Assembly: GCA_018262455.1 (NCBI GenBank)
Contig: JAGSPR010000104.1
Coordinates: forward strand, 1-16,711
Source of the DNA: Deltaproteobacteria bacterium
GTDB taxonomy: Bacteria > Myxococcota > Polyangia > Haliangiales > Haliangiaceae
DNA: 16,711 nucleotides
Direction of reading: 5' to 3'
Position 1 is the stretch's first letter; each line of letters starts with the position of its first letter. Shown here piece after piece: positions 6,793 to 13,510 of this stretch. The position numbers and the translations under genes were made by a program. Under the pieces are notes generated by a model. The model saw only the letters and a program-made list of their open reading frames with translations. It ran no database searches and was not told where the DNA came from.

Positions 6793-7377
6793 ATGTGGTT
6801 GCCCTTGATTCTCGGCGTGTTGCTGGTTGCCTGCGGCGACAACCCGCCCCCGGTGTACCCGACGGTCGCTCCCGTCGATGAATCCCAGCTCACGCTGGGG
6901 CCCGGAGACAAGATCGAGATCGTCGTCTACAGCGGGACCCGACAGAGCAAGGCGACCTACGTACTCGATGCCTCCGGCGAGCTCGAGGTCCAGTACATCG
7001 GCACGGTCAGCGCCAAGGGCAAGACCACCAAGAGCGTGCAGGAGTACATCCAGACCAAGCTGGCGGACGGCTTCCTGCGCGAGCCGATCGTGTCGCTCAC
7101 GGTCCTCGAGATCAACTCCCGGAAGCTGTCCGTGCTAGGGCAGGTCGCCAAGAGCGGCACGATCAAGTTCACGCCCGGCATGACGATCACCGAAGCGATC
7201 GCGCAGAGTGGCGGCTTCGCCCCGATGGCGCGCAAGAACATGGTGAAGGTGACCCGCCAGGTCGCCGGGAAGACCGAGATCTACAAGATCCCCGTCGAGA
7301 AGATCGCGGAAGGCTCGCGACCGAACTTTCCGATGATGCCGGGGGACGAGGTCTTCGTCCCCGAACGTGCGTGGTGA
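6793..7377 (+). CDS. short outer-membrane polysaccharide export (OPX) lipoprotein, Wza-like without a C-terminal membrane domain
   Basis: Starting at 6793 the product is 194 residues. It has a short hydrophobic leader ending in the lipobox LVAC (Cys14), so it is a lipoprotein of about 181 residues when mature. The polysaccharide export domain runs from about 34 to 115 (LGPGDKIEIVVY, VLDASGELEVQYIG, VSLTVLEINSRKLSVLG). An SLBB domain follows to about 190 (FTPGMTITEAIAQSGGFAPMA, MPGDEVFVPE). Classical Wza has a C-terminal helix that builds the outer-membrane pore; this protein ends right after the SLBB domain. Such short OPX proteins in myxobacteria act with a separate beta-barrel, and one is encoded at 1500. 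The leader has no Arg/Lys, so an upstream ATG at 6736 that adds one Arg nearer the helix is an alternative start. No strong ribosome binding site distinguishes them. The polymerase gene follows after three bases. Confidence 0.9.
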   Translation: MWLPLILGVLLVACGDNPPPVYPTVAPVDESQLTLGPGDKIEIVVYSGTRQSKATYVLDASGELEVQYIGTVSAKGKTTKSVQEYIQTKLADGFLREPIVSLTVLEINSRKLSVLGQVAKSGTIKFTPGMTITEAIAQSGGFAPMARKNMVKVTRQVAGKTEIYKIPVEKIAEGSRPNFPMMPGDEVFVPERAW

Positions 7378-7380
7378 CGG

Positions 7381-9651
7381 GTGGGACGTCGCGATTGGAT
7401 CGCGCTGGCGCTGCTCGCCCTCGCCCTCGCCATCGCGGTCTTCGCCGTCGGTAGCGCGCCCCGCTGGGCACAGGCCGCCGTGGCGTTCGCGACCGGCCTC
7501 GCGGTGCTCTCGACGTTGCTGTCCAAGCGCGGCTTCGAGCGGTGGCCCCCCCTCCTGTTGATCCTGTTCGGGGCCACGGCCTGGACGCTCGTGCAGTGGT
7601 TGCCGCTCCCGCACGGCATCGTCACCGCGTTGACGCCGACGCTCGACGCCCTCCGCGAGGACGGCGCGCAGCTCGTCGCCGTGTCGCCGCCCTCGACGTT
7701 GAGCATGGACCCGACCGCGACCCTGCGAGCGTTGACCTTCTTCGTCACGTTGACGGGAGTCGCGATCCTCGCGCTCCGCCTGTCGATCTCCGAGCGCGGG
7801 CGGTACGCGCTGATGTCCTGTGTCGCGGGAGTGGCCGGGCTCGCGGCAGCCGTCACGGGCATCCACGAGCTCGTCAACGCGACCCAGCTCTACGGCATCT
7901 ACGAGCCGCAGCACGGTCTCCCGACGATCATGGGACCGCTGCTCAACACGAACCACCTCGGCTGCCTGATGGCCGTCGGCGTGACGACGAGCGTCGGCTT
8001 GTTCTTCTATCCCAAGCAGACCTCGATGCGCCGCGCATGGTGGGTCGCGATCGCGATCGCGTGCCTCGCCGTCACGATGAGCACGCTGTCGCGTGGCGCG
8101 GTCCTCGGTCTCGCGATCGGTGTCGCCGTCGTGCTGTTCGCGCTGATCGCGCAGCGTGTCCGGTCGATCGGGGACAAGTCACGGCGGAGGCGCGAGCGGT
8201 TCTTCGCCACCACGGTTCCGATCGGCATCATGGTCGTGTGCGGGCTCACGGTCGCGGTCTACCTCGGTGCCGGGACCGTCATGCACCAGCTCGAGAACAC
8301 CTCGCTCCAGGAGATCCACGCGCCGACCAGCAAGTTCGCGGCCTGGCGCTCCTCGTTCACGCTCGTCGACGAATCGCCGTGGGTCGGGATCGGGCGAGGA
8401 GCCTTCGAGTCGACCTTCACGCGCGTGCATCCCGCGAGCGCCTTCGCTACGTTCTCGAACCCCGAGAACGAGGCGCTCCAGGCCGTGGTCGAGTGGGGCC
8501 TCCCCGTCTCGCTGGCGCTCGGGGCGTGCACGGTCTGGCTGCTGTTCGTCGCCCTCCGTCGCTGGAACGACACGCCGCTCGCGTCGGGAGCGCTCGGGGC
8601 CGTGGCCGCCGTCGTGTTCCAGAGCAACTTCGATTTCGGGATGGAGCTCCTCGGGCTCGCGGTACCGGTCACGATGCTCGTCGCGGTCCTCACCTACGTC
8701 CCGCTGAGGGAGCTCGACACGCGCCGGCTGATGCGGCTGCGCATCGCTCGCATCGTGCACGGACTGCTGATCTTCGTCGGAGGCGCGCTTCTCCTCAGCG
8801 CCGCGACGCGCACCGTCGGCGACGATCACCGCGACCTCGCGAGCACTGCGACGACCGCGCAGATCCACGCGTCGATCGCGCGTCACCCGCTGGACTACTA
8901 CAACTACGCCCTGCTCGCCGAGCGCCTGGTCCGCACGAACGATCCGGCAGCCATCCCGGTGCTCAATCATGCGCTCCGGTTGCATCCGACGCACTCGGGG
9001 CTCCACCGGGTCGCAGCGCGAATGCTCGTCAAGGCCAAGCGCATCGACCAGGCCGTCGGTGAGTACGCGACCGCGATCCGGTACAGCAAGGATCCGCGGG
9101 CGCTCCTGATCGAGATCGTCGCGATCCTCGATCCCGAGCACGCGATGAAGGCGATCCCACTCGAGCTCGAGATCGGGCAGACCTTGCAGACCCTCGACCG
9201 GGCCGAGCGCGCCAATGTCTCGATCCTGTGGCTCGAGCGAGTGCTCGAGTACAAGCAGGACCTCCGAGCCTCGGATGCGCTGTACACGCTCGCGATGCGC
9301 GAAAAGAACTACGGGGCTGCCGAACGTGCACTCCGGCACCGCTGCAGGTTGATCCCCGGGACGCGCTGCAAGCTCGAGATGGCCCGCGTGCTCGAGCTCG
9401 CGGCCAAGCCGCGCGAAGTGATCGTGCAGCTCGACGATGTGGCCCACTGGTCGGGGCGAAACGACGATCGGCTCGCCGCGTGGCTGATGCTGTGCGATGC
9501 GCACATCGCGCTCAAGGATCGGTCGAGCGCGCTGGAGTGCCTGCGTCGCTTCGAGGTCAGTGGTCTCGTCAAGCCGGGTGATCCGATGCTCCAGCAGCGA
9601 CGCGACGCACTCCAGACCGAACCTGTGCTGATCCCGAAACCGGGTGACTGA
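7381..9651 (+). CDS. O-antigen polymerase/ligase (Wzy/WaaL superfamily) with C-terminal TPR-like domain
   Basis: This is a 756-residue integral inner-membrane protein that starts with GTG three bases after the OPX stop. About a dozen hydrophobic helices occupy residues 5-480. Family landmarks are NTNHLG (189-194), LSRG (236-239), and the large periplasmic loop with ESPWVGIGRGAFE (331-343) and ENEALQAVVEWG (362-373). These match the Wzy_C/O-antigen ligase pattern. From about 490 to 740 the protein is soluble and helical, with repeated A-L-x-R type helices (for example ALRLHPTHSGLHRVAARML), resembling TPR repeats. Location beside Wzc and OPX genes favours an EPS polymerase, which joins lipid-linked repeat units in the periplasm; a ligase activity cannot be excluded by sequence. 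Length is nearly double a simple Wzy because of the tail. It is probably co-transcribed with the OPX gene. Confidence 0.87.
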   Translation: MGRRDWIALALLALALAIAVFAVGSAPRWAQAAVAFATGLAVLSTLLSKRGFERWPPLLLILFGATAWTLVQWLPLPHGIVTALTPTLDALREDGAQLVAVSPPSTLSMDPTATLRALTFFVTLTGVAILALRLSISERGRYALMSCVAGVAGLAAAVTGIHELVNATQLYGIYEPQHGLPTIMGPLLNTNHLGCLMAVGVTTSVGLFFYPKQTSMRRAWWVAIAIACLAVTMSTLSRGAVLGLAIGVAVVLFALIAQRVRSIGDKSRRRRERFFATTVPIGIMVVCGLTVAVYLGAGTVMHQLENTSLQEIHAPTSKFAAWRSSFTLVDESPWVGIGRGAFESTFTRVHPASAFATFSNPENEALQAVVEWGLPVSLALGACTVWLLFVALRRWNDTPLASGALGAVAAVVFQSNFDFGMELLGLAVPVTMLVAVLTYVPLRELDTRRLMRLRIARIVHGLLIFVGGALLLSAATRTVGDDHRDLASTATTAQIHASIARHPLDYYNYALLAERLVRTNDPAAIPVLNHALRLHPTHSGLHRVAARMLVKAKRIDQAVGEYATAIRYSKDPRALLIEIVAILDPEHAMKAIPLELEIGQTLQTLDRAERANVSILWLERVLEYKQDLRASDALYTLAMREKNYGAAERALRHRCRLIPGTRCKLEMARVLELAAKPREVIVQLDDVAHWSGRNDDRLAAWLMLCDAHIALKDRSSALECLRRFEVSGLVKPGDPMLQQRRDALQTEPVLIPKPGD

Positions 9652-9662
9652 AAACGCAACGA

Positions 9663-9685
9663 GCCGGTCGCGCGATGCGACCGGC
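9663..9685. terminator. bidirectional hairpin terminator between convergent genes
   Basis: A perfect nine-base stem GCCGGTCGC / GCGACCGGC encloses the loop GCGAT, placed between the stop of the polymerase gene (9651) and the stop of the minus-strand gene (9708). Read on the minus strand it is followed by a T-richer run ending GCGTTTT, so termination of the minus-strand gene is better supported than that of the plus-strand gene. Confidence 0.7.
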
Positions 9686-9707
9686 CCGGTCTGTCGTAGC
9701 CGACGAA

Positions 9708-10277
9708 CTACAGCGCCGTGACGAGGAACTCGCCGTAGTGGCGGACGTTCATGTTGAGTGCCGCCGGGCCATCCGCGCGATAGATGAAGATCCGGCTGAT
9801 CGAGCGGTTGCGACGGTCGAGGTCGATCGTCATGCCCTGGCCGCCGCGCAGCGTGCGGTTCACCTCGATCGGCTGGATCGTGCCGTCGGTGAACTCGATG
9901 CCCACCTTCATGACGTACGTCCGGCCGCCGTTGGCTTCGATCGTGATCGTGTTGAACCGACCCTTGTCGCTGCCAACGAGGATGTCCTTGCGGTACTCGC
10001 TGTCGAGGAACGTCAGGTCACTGGCCAGCATCTGCGGGCGCGGCTGGTAGGTGTGCTCCCATCGGTTGTTGTTCCAGCTATCGCGCTCGAAGCTGACCGG
10101 CATGCGAGCCGGCTGAACGATGACCGGGCGCGTGGTCCGGTGGTCACGAACCACCGGCGCGGTGTAGCCAAGCGACCACGAGGCGTCGACCGAGGCGGAG
10201 TAGGTGACGGGGCGCGCCATCGCGACCGACGACGAACCCAGAACGACGAGCGAAGTGATGAGCGCCTTGATGTTCAT
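9708..10277 (-). CDS. secreted beta-rich protein of unknown function
   Basis: The product is 189 residues with a clear Sec signal peptide (MNIKALITSLVVLGSSSVAMA, cleavage before RP). An AAGGAG ribosome binding site lies about seven bases before the ATG, the best in the window, which suggests strong expression. After an Arg/Pro/Trp/Asn-rich linker, residues 85-189 look like a beta-sandwich: ITIEANGGRTYVMKVGIEF, then TIQPIEVNRTLRGGQGMTIDL and ISRIFIYRA. The pattern resembles the DUF2541-like small secreted domains, but I cannot confirm this. There are no cysteines. It is a single-gene unit with its own sigma-54-like promoter and terminator, convergent to the polymerase. A cell-surface or periplasmic binding role is possible but not shown. 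Confidence 0.82.
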   Translation of the reverse strand: MNIKALITSLVVLGSSSVAMARPVTYSASVDASWSLGYTAPVVRDHRTTRPVIVQPARMPVSFERDSWNNNRWEHTYQPRPQMLASDLTFLDSEYRKDILVGSDKGRFNTITIEANGGRTYVMKVGIEFTDGTIQPIEVNRTLRGGQGMTIDLDRRNRSISRIFIYRADGPAALNMNVRHYGEFLVTAL

Positions 10278-10324
10278 ATCGATTCTCCTTCAAGAAAGCC
10301 CTTCGAGCTTCCGGGGAGGGGTAT

Positions 10325-10340
10325 TGCAGCTGATGGGCCA
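10325..10340 (-). promoter_or_regulatory. sigma-54-like -24/-12 promoter
   Basis: Read on the minus strand, TGGCCC-N6-TGCA has GG and GC separated by exactly ten bases, as required for sigma-54. It matches the consensus TGGCACG-N4-TTGCA at most fixed positions, with A to C and G to A changes at -24 and T to C at -12. A start near 10313 leaves about 35 bases before the ATG at 10277, including its ribosome binding site. No activator site was identified. Confidence 0.38.
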
Positions 10341-10392
10341 CACCCAAGCTGTTGATTCCATGTAGGAACCGGCGGTCCGATACCTGCGCCCC

Positions 10393-10407
10393 CTGCAGTG
10401 CCTGCAG
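10393..10407. repeat. paired CTGCAG repeat downstream of the six-gene operon
   Basis: Two CTGCAG copies are separated by TGC, and a related CCGCAG follows 9 bases later. The pair can fold into a six-base stem with a three-base loop 27 bases after the stop of the last operon gene. No T-tract follows on the minus strand, so a role as terminator is weak. Confidence 0.3.
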
Positions 10408-10434
10408 AATCCGCAGTGCGGCACGTGGGTCCGG

Positions 10435-11535
10435 CTAGTTAGCCAACCAGGCGATCAACGCGACCCGATCGCGGTCCGCCATCGGGTGGTCCCGCGGTGG
10501 CATCTGACCCGCGTGGAGCACGCGGAGGATCTGATGTCGCCGCAGGGTCCACGCCGCCCGCGTGGACAGATCGAGCGCCGCGACGCCACCCGGTCGGTGA
10601 CACGCAGCGCAGCTGCGATCGAACACGGGACGGACAAGCGCCTCCCATTCGCCGCCGCGCGGCACCCATGCATGACGCGTCAGCGTGCCCGCGTCGGCCA
10701 CCCACGCCGCGCCGTCATCTGCCGGGAACACCCGAGTCGTCGGGCTGACGTCGATCGCCGTGCGCGCGAGCACGCCGTGATCGAGGACGAACAGGCCATC
10801 GCGCGTGAGGACCCAGGCGAGCGCACCGGAGGCGACGAGCGCGCGGGGTTCGGGCAATGACACGCGACGAAGCTCGGCTCCGTGCTCGACGTAGAGCTCG
10901 CGACCGGTCACCACGGCGAGACGGGGCGCCGTGGATGCGTCCGTGAACACGATCGCGCGGGCGCCGCGCACCGGATACGTGCGTCGTGTGCCGGCGGCGA
11001 GATCGAACACCTCGACCTCGTCCTCGCGTGCGAGCGCGATCGTGTTCCGCGCCGCGGCGACGTGGTTCACACCACCGCCTTCGAACCGCTTCACGTGCAC
11101 GGCGTCGGTCGACGCGACGATGCCATCGGCGAGTGCAAGGACGAACGTGCTCGCGCTTCCATCGATCCTGACGACGCGCCCTGCTCCGATGCCCAGCCGT
11201 GAGCCCACCCGCTCGAGCTGCCCGGACTCGGTCACCCGCCACAGCCCGCCACTCGCCACGCCGATCGCCCACCGCGCACCATCCGGCCCGACGATCGCGG
11301 TCGCAGCCTCCCAGGGTGCGTGCGCTCCGTCGATGATCGGCGCCTCCGTGCGCGCCGCGACGCTCCCGCCACGGATCACCGTGACGCGTTGCCGATCGAA
11401 TACGAACTGCAGGTCATCGATCGCGACGAGCGCGACCTCGCACCCCAGTGCGAGCTCGGCCGTCGCGCTGGTCGTGACGGTCGCCACAGGAAGTCCGCCA
11501 CAGGCCGCCAGCCACAGGACGAGCAGGGCCCTCAT
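10435..11535 (-). CDS. lipoprotein with C-terminal monohaem cytochrome c domain and propeller-like N-terminal region
   Basis: This is a 366-residue exported protein. The first 11 residues are a very short signal ending in the lipobox LAAC (Cys12). Residues 30-290 contain repeated short beta segments (VGPDGARWAIGVASGGLWRV, GALAWVLTRDGLFVLDHG) that suggest a beta-propeller sensor or scaffold. The C-terminal 66 residues hold a haem motif CAACH at 309-313 and a probable axial methionine at 345 in HAGQMPP. This pattern is typical of PSCyt1-like cytochrome domains found with DUF1501/DUF1553/DUF1592 proteins. It is the last gene of the operon, and its ATG overlaps the TGA of the DUF1501 gene by four bases. 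Haem attachment in the periplasm would need a cytochrome maturation system elsewhere. Function is unknown; electron transfer or a redox structural role is an inference. Confidence 0.85.
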   Translation of the reverse strand: MRALLVLWLAACGGLPVATVTTSATAELALGCEVALVAIDDLQFVFDRQRVTVIRGGSVAARTEAPIIDGAHAPWEAATAIVGPDGARWAIGVASGGLWRVTESGQLERVGSRLGIGAGRVVRIDGSASTFVLALADGIVASTDAVHVKRFEGGGVNHVAAARNTIALAREDEVEVFDLAAGTRRTYPVRGARAIVFTDASTAPRLAVVTGRELYVEHGAELRRVSLPEPRALVASGALAWVLTRDGLFVLDHGVLARTAIDVSPTTRVFPADDGAAWVADAGTLTRHAWVPRGGEWEALVRPVFDRSCAACHRPGGVAALDLSTRAAWTLRRHQILRVLHAGQMPPRDHPMADRDRVALIAWLAN

Positions 11536-12845
11536 GCGAGCAGGCCCTTCACGATCTCGCCATCGCGCAGGTAGCGCCGCGGCTCGATGCCCAGCGAGCC
11601 AAGGAGGGTCGCGAGTAGATCCGGCGGCGTGATCGGGCGCGGGCCGCTGGCAACCAGCGGACTGTCCAGCGGCAGGAGCTGCTCTGGATCGGTGCCGCCG
11701 AACACCCCCGGCCGAAACCGCGGAGAGATGATCAGCGCCGAGTTGTTCGGATAGTGATCGCGCCCCCCGTTGCGGTTGATGCCCGGCGTGCGGCAGAACT
11801 CGCTGAGCACCACGAGATGGGTGTGCTCCGACAGCATCGTGTTGGCGCGGGTCGGATGGCGCGTCGTCTCGAGGAGCTTGACCAGTGTCGCCACCATGTC
11901 GAACAGCGCCTGGAGTTGGAGCGCGTGGCGCCGGTAGTCGATCCCGTGCGTGTCGAACCCGCTGACCCCGATCCCGACACAGCGGACGAGGTCGCGCTTC
12001 AGCGCCTCGACGGCGAACGCCGCGGCCAGCGTGTCCTCGCCGAGCACGCCCCCGTACTCGAACTGGGGGTACAAGCTCTGGAGCTGGCGCGTGCTGAACG
12101 TCCGGGTGAAGTCCCCGGTCACGAGCGGAGGGATCGCCCGATGCTGGCTCTCGAGCCGCTCGAATGGCTCCGGGTGCGTCGAGTGGCTCGCCAGCGAACG
12201 TGCTTCGTCGGTCAGCAGCGCCGTGATCGCCGCGCGATCTGCATCGCCGAAGTAGAGCGAGCTGCGGGCGAATGACCTCGTCACCGCGTCCACCGACCCG
12301 ACCTGCAGCGGCACGACCCGCCTATCGAGCTGATCACCGACGAACGCCGACGGAAACTTCACCGAGACCACCGGCATCAGCTGCGCCGCGCCGAGCTCGC
12401 TGGCCGTGATGACGTCGATGGTCGACTGGGCGAGCGCGCCGCCGATGCGATGGCGCCCGGTCGTCGCGTAGGTGATGCCATCCTCGTGGCTGACCGTGTT
12501 CATCGAGACACCGTTGATGATCGTCAGCCGATCCTGGAGCTCGCGAAGTCCGCCGATCGCTGGACCGAGTCGGAGCGACGACGTCGACGAGGTCAGCATC
12601 TCGAACGAGTCGCCCGCCGGCTTCCAGTGCCGGATCCCACCGACCTCGGTGTTGCGCGTGGAGGCCGGGACGACGAGCCCCTTCTCCTCGTTGCGTGGAT
12701 CCGCCCACAACGTGATGTCCCAGCCGCCACCGGCGTGAACGAACACGAAGAACTCGTCCGATCGTGGCGTCGCTCGTGCCAGCCCCGGGATCAGCGGAGC
12801 GACCGCGGCTCCGGCAAACAACCGCAGGAGGTCTCGCCGCCGCAT
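11532..12845 (-). CDS. Tat-exported DUF1501-family protein
   Basis: The product is 437 residues. The start at 12845 gives MRRRDLLRLFAGAAVAPLIPGLARA, a twin-arginine signal, so it is exported folded. A longer frame upstream is the shadow of the preceding gene. DUF1501 landmarks are the early VFVHAGGGWD, FDTHG at about residue 297 and LVVLSEFCRTPGINRNGGRDHYP at about 345-367. The family is distantly related to alkaline-phosphatase/sulfatase folds, but no member in this context has an assigned substrate that I can name. Its ATG shares one base with the TGA of the upstream lipoprotein gene, and its TGA overlaps the next ATG by four bases. DUF1501 proteins are commonly paired with cytochrome-containing DUF1549/DUF1553/DUF1592 proteins, as here. 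Enzymatic activity is not established. Confidence 0.9.
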   Translation of the reverse strand: MRRRDLLRLFAGAAVAPLIPGLARATPRSDEFFVFVHAGGGWDITLWADPRNEEKGLVVPASTRNTEVGGIRHWKPAGDSFEMLTSSTSSLRLGPAIGGLRELQDRLTIINGVSMNTVSHEDGITYATTGRHRIGGALAQSTIDVITASELGAAQLMPVVSVKFPSAFVGDQLDRRVVPLQVGSVDAVTRSFARSSLYFGDADRAAITALLTDEARSLASHSTHPEPFERLESQHRAIPPLVTGDFTRTFSTRQLQSLYPQFEYGGVLGEDTLAAAFAVEALKRDLVRCVGIGVSGFDTHGIDYRRHALQLQALFDMVATLVKLLETTRHPTRANTMLSEHTHLVVLSEFCRTPGINRNGGRDHYPNNSALIISPRFRPGVFGGTDPEQLLPLDSPLVASGPRPITPPDLLATLLGSLGIEPRRYLRDGEIVKGLLA

Positions 12846-13510
12846 CAATAGAGTCCCGTCTCGGGGTGCTGGACCAGCGCGGTGCATACCGCAGCCCACG
12901 CCATCTCGTCGGGTGTCAGGCGCTGCCCTGCCGCGTGATTCGCGACGACCTTCTGGTGCAGCTCGAAGAAGCGCTCGAGCCGCTGCGGGGGGCCGAGCCC
13001 CGCGGGATAGCCGAGGAAGGTTCGATGCAACACATCGAAGCCGGCGGCGAACTGTGCACGCGTCGGCTGTGGCGTCGCCTCGAACGCGAAGATCACGCGC
13101 GAGGCGATGGGCGTGTTCGCGCGGAGCTCGAGCTCCACGCTGCGGATGCACAGCGCCTCGCCGAGTCGTCCGATGGCTGCGAGCATGACCGTGTTGCTCT
13201 GCATCGCACGTGGAACGTCGAAGTGGTGATCGGGTAGACCGAGGGCGGCGAGATAATCGGTCCACTGGTCGAACAGATCACCTTCTCTCGCGCGCAGCAG
13301 CGTCGCGCCCGGCGACAGCCCACCGAACCAGGTGAGGTACGCGCGGAGGAACACCTCGGGCGGGACCATCCGGCGTGGTGCCTTGGGCCCCGAGTCGAGC
13401 ACGATCTCGCGATGTGGCGGCAGCGCGCGTGTCGGTCCCGCCGTGATCACGGCCTTCGGCCCGCAGCCACCCGCGAGCACGCACGCGGCCACGAAGGCGA
13501 TGCCCTTCAT
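12845..13510 (-). CDS. lipoprotein of unknown function in the haem/DUF1501 module
   Basis: The product is 221 residues from the ATG at 13510, which overlaps the stop of the upstream gene by four bases (ATGA). An ATG 120 bases further upstream would lie inside the preceding gene and give no signal peptide. The leader MKGIAFVAACVLAGGC ends in a lipobox-like AGGC (Cys16). VPPEVFLRAYLTWFG marks the first helix, and the chain is mostly alpha-helical. It ends with AWAAVCTALVQHPETGLY, similar to the closing ALV..HPE..LY segment of DUF1592/DUF1553 proteins. It may therefore be a detached C-terminal-like piece of such a protein. No haem motif is present. I do not recognise a named family. It probably acts in the periplasm with its neighbours. 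Confidence 0.78.
   Translation of the reverse strand: MKGIAFVAACVLAGGCGPKAVITAGPTRALPPHREIVLDSGPKAPRRMVPPEVFLRAYLTWFGGLSPGATLLRAREGDLFDQWTDYLAALGLPDHHFDVPRAMQSNTVMLAAIGRLGEALCIRSVELELRANTPIASRVIFAFEATPQPTRAQFAAGFDVLHRTFLGYPAGLGPPQRLERFFELHQKVVANHAAGQRLTPDEMAWAAVCTALVQHPETGLY

Noticed and set aside
7542..9504. Long open frames on both strands overlapping the polymerase gene
   Set aside because: Both translate into Arg/Asp-rich sequence without hydrophobic segments, while the chosen frame carries clear membrane helices and Wzy motifs.
10393..10425. Nine-base-period CTGCAG/CCGCAG units as a possible CRISPR or iteron array
   Set aside because: Only three imperfect units with no spacers and no nearby replication or Cas genes.
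12846..13265. N-terminal extension of the DUF1501 frame
   Set aside because: The extension overlaps the lipoprotein gene and is Arg-rich; the ATG at 12845 begins a proper Tat signal and is coupled to the upstream stop.
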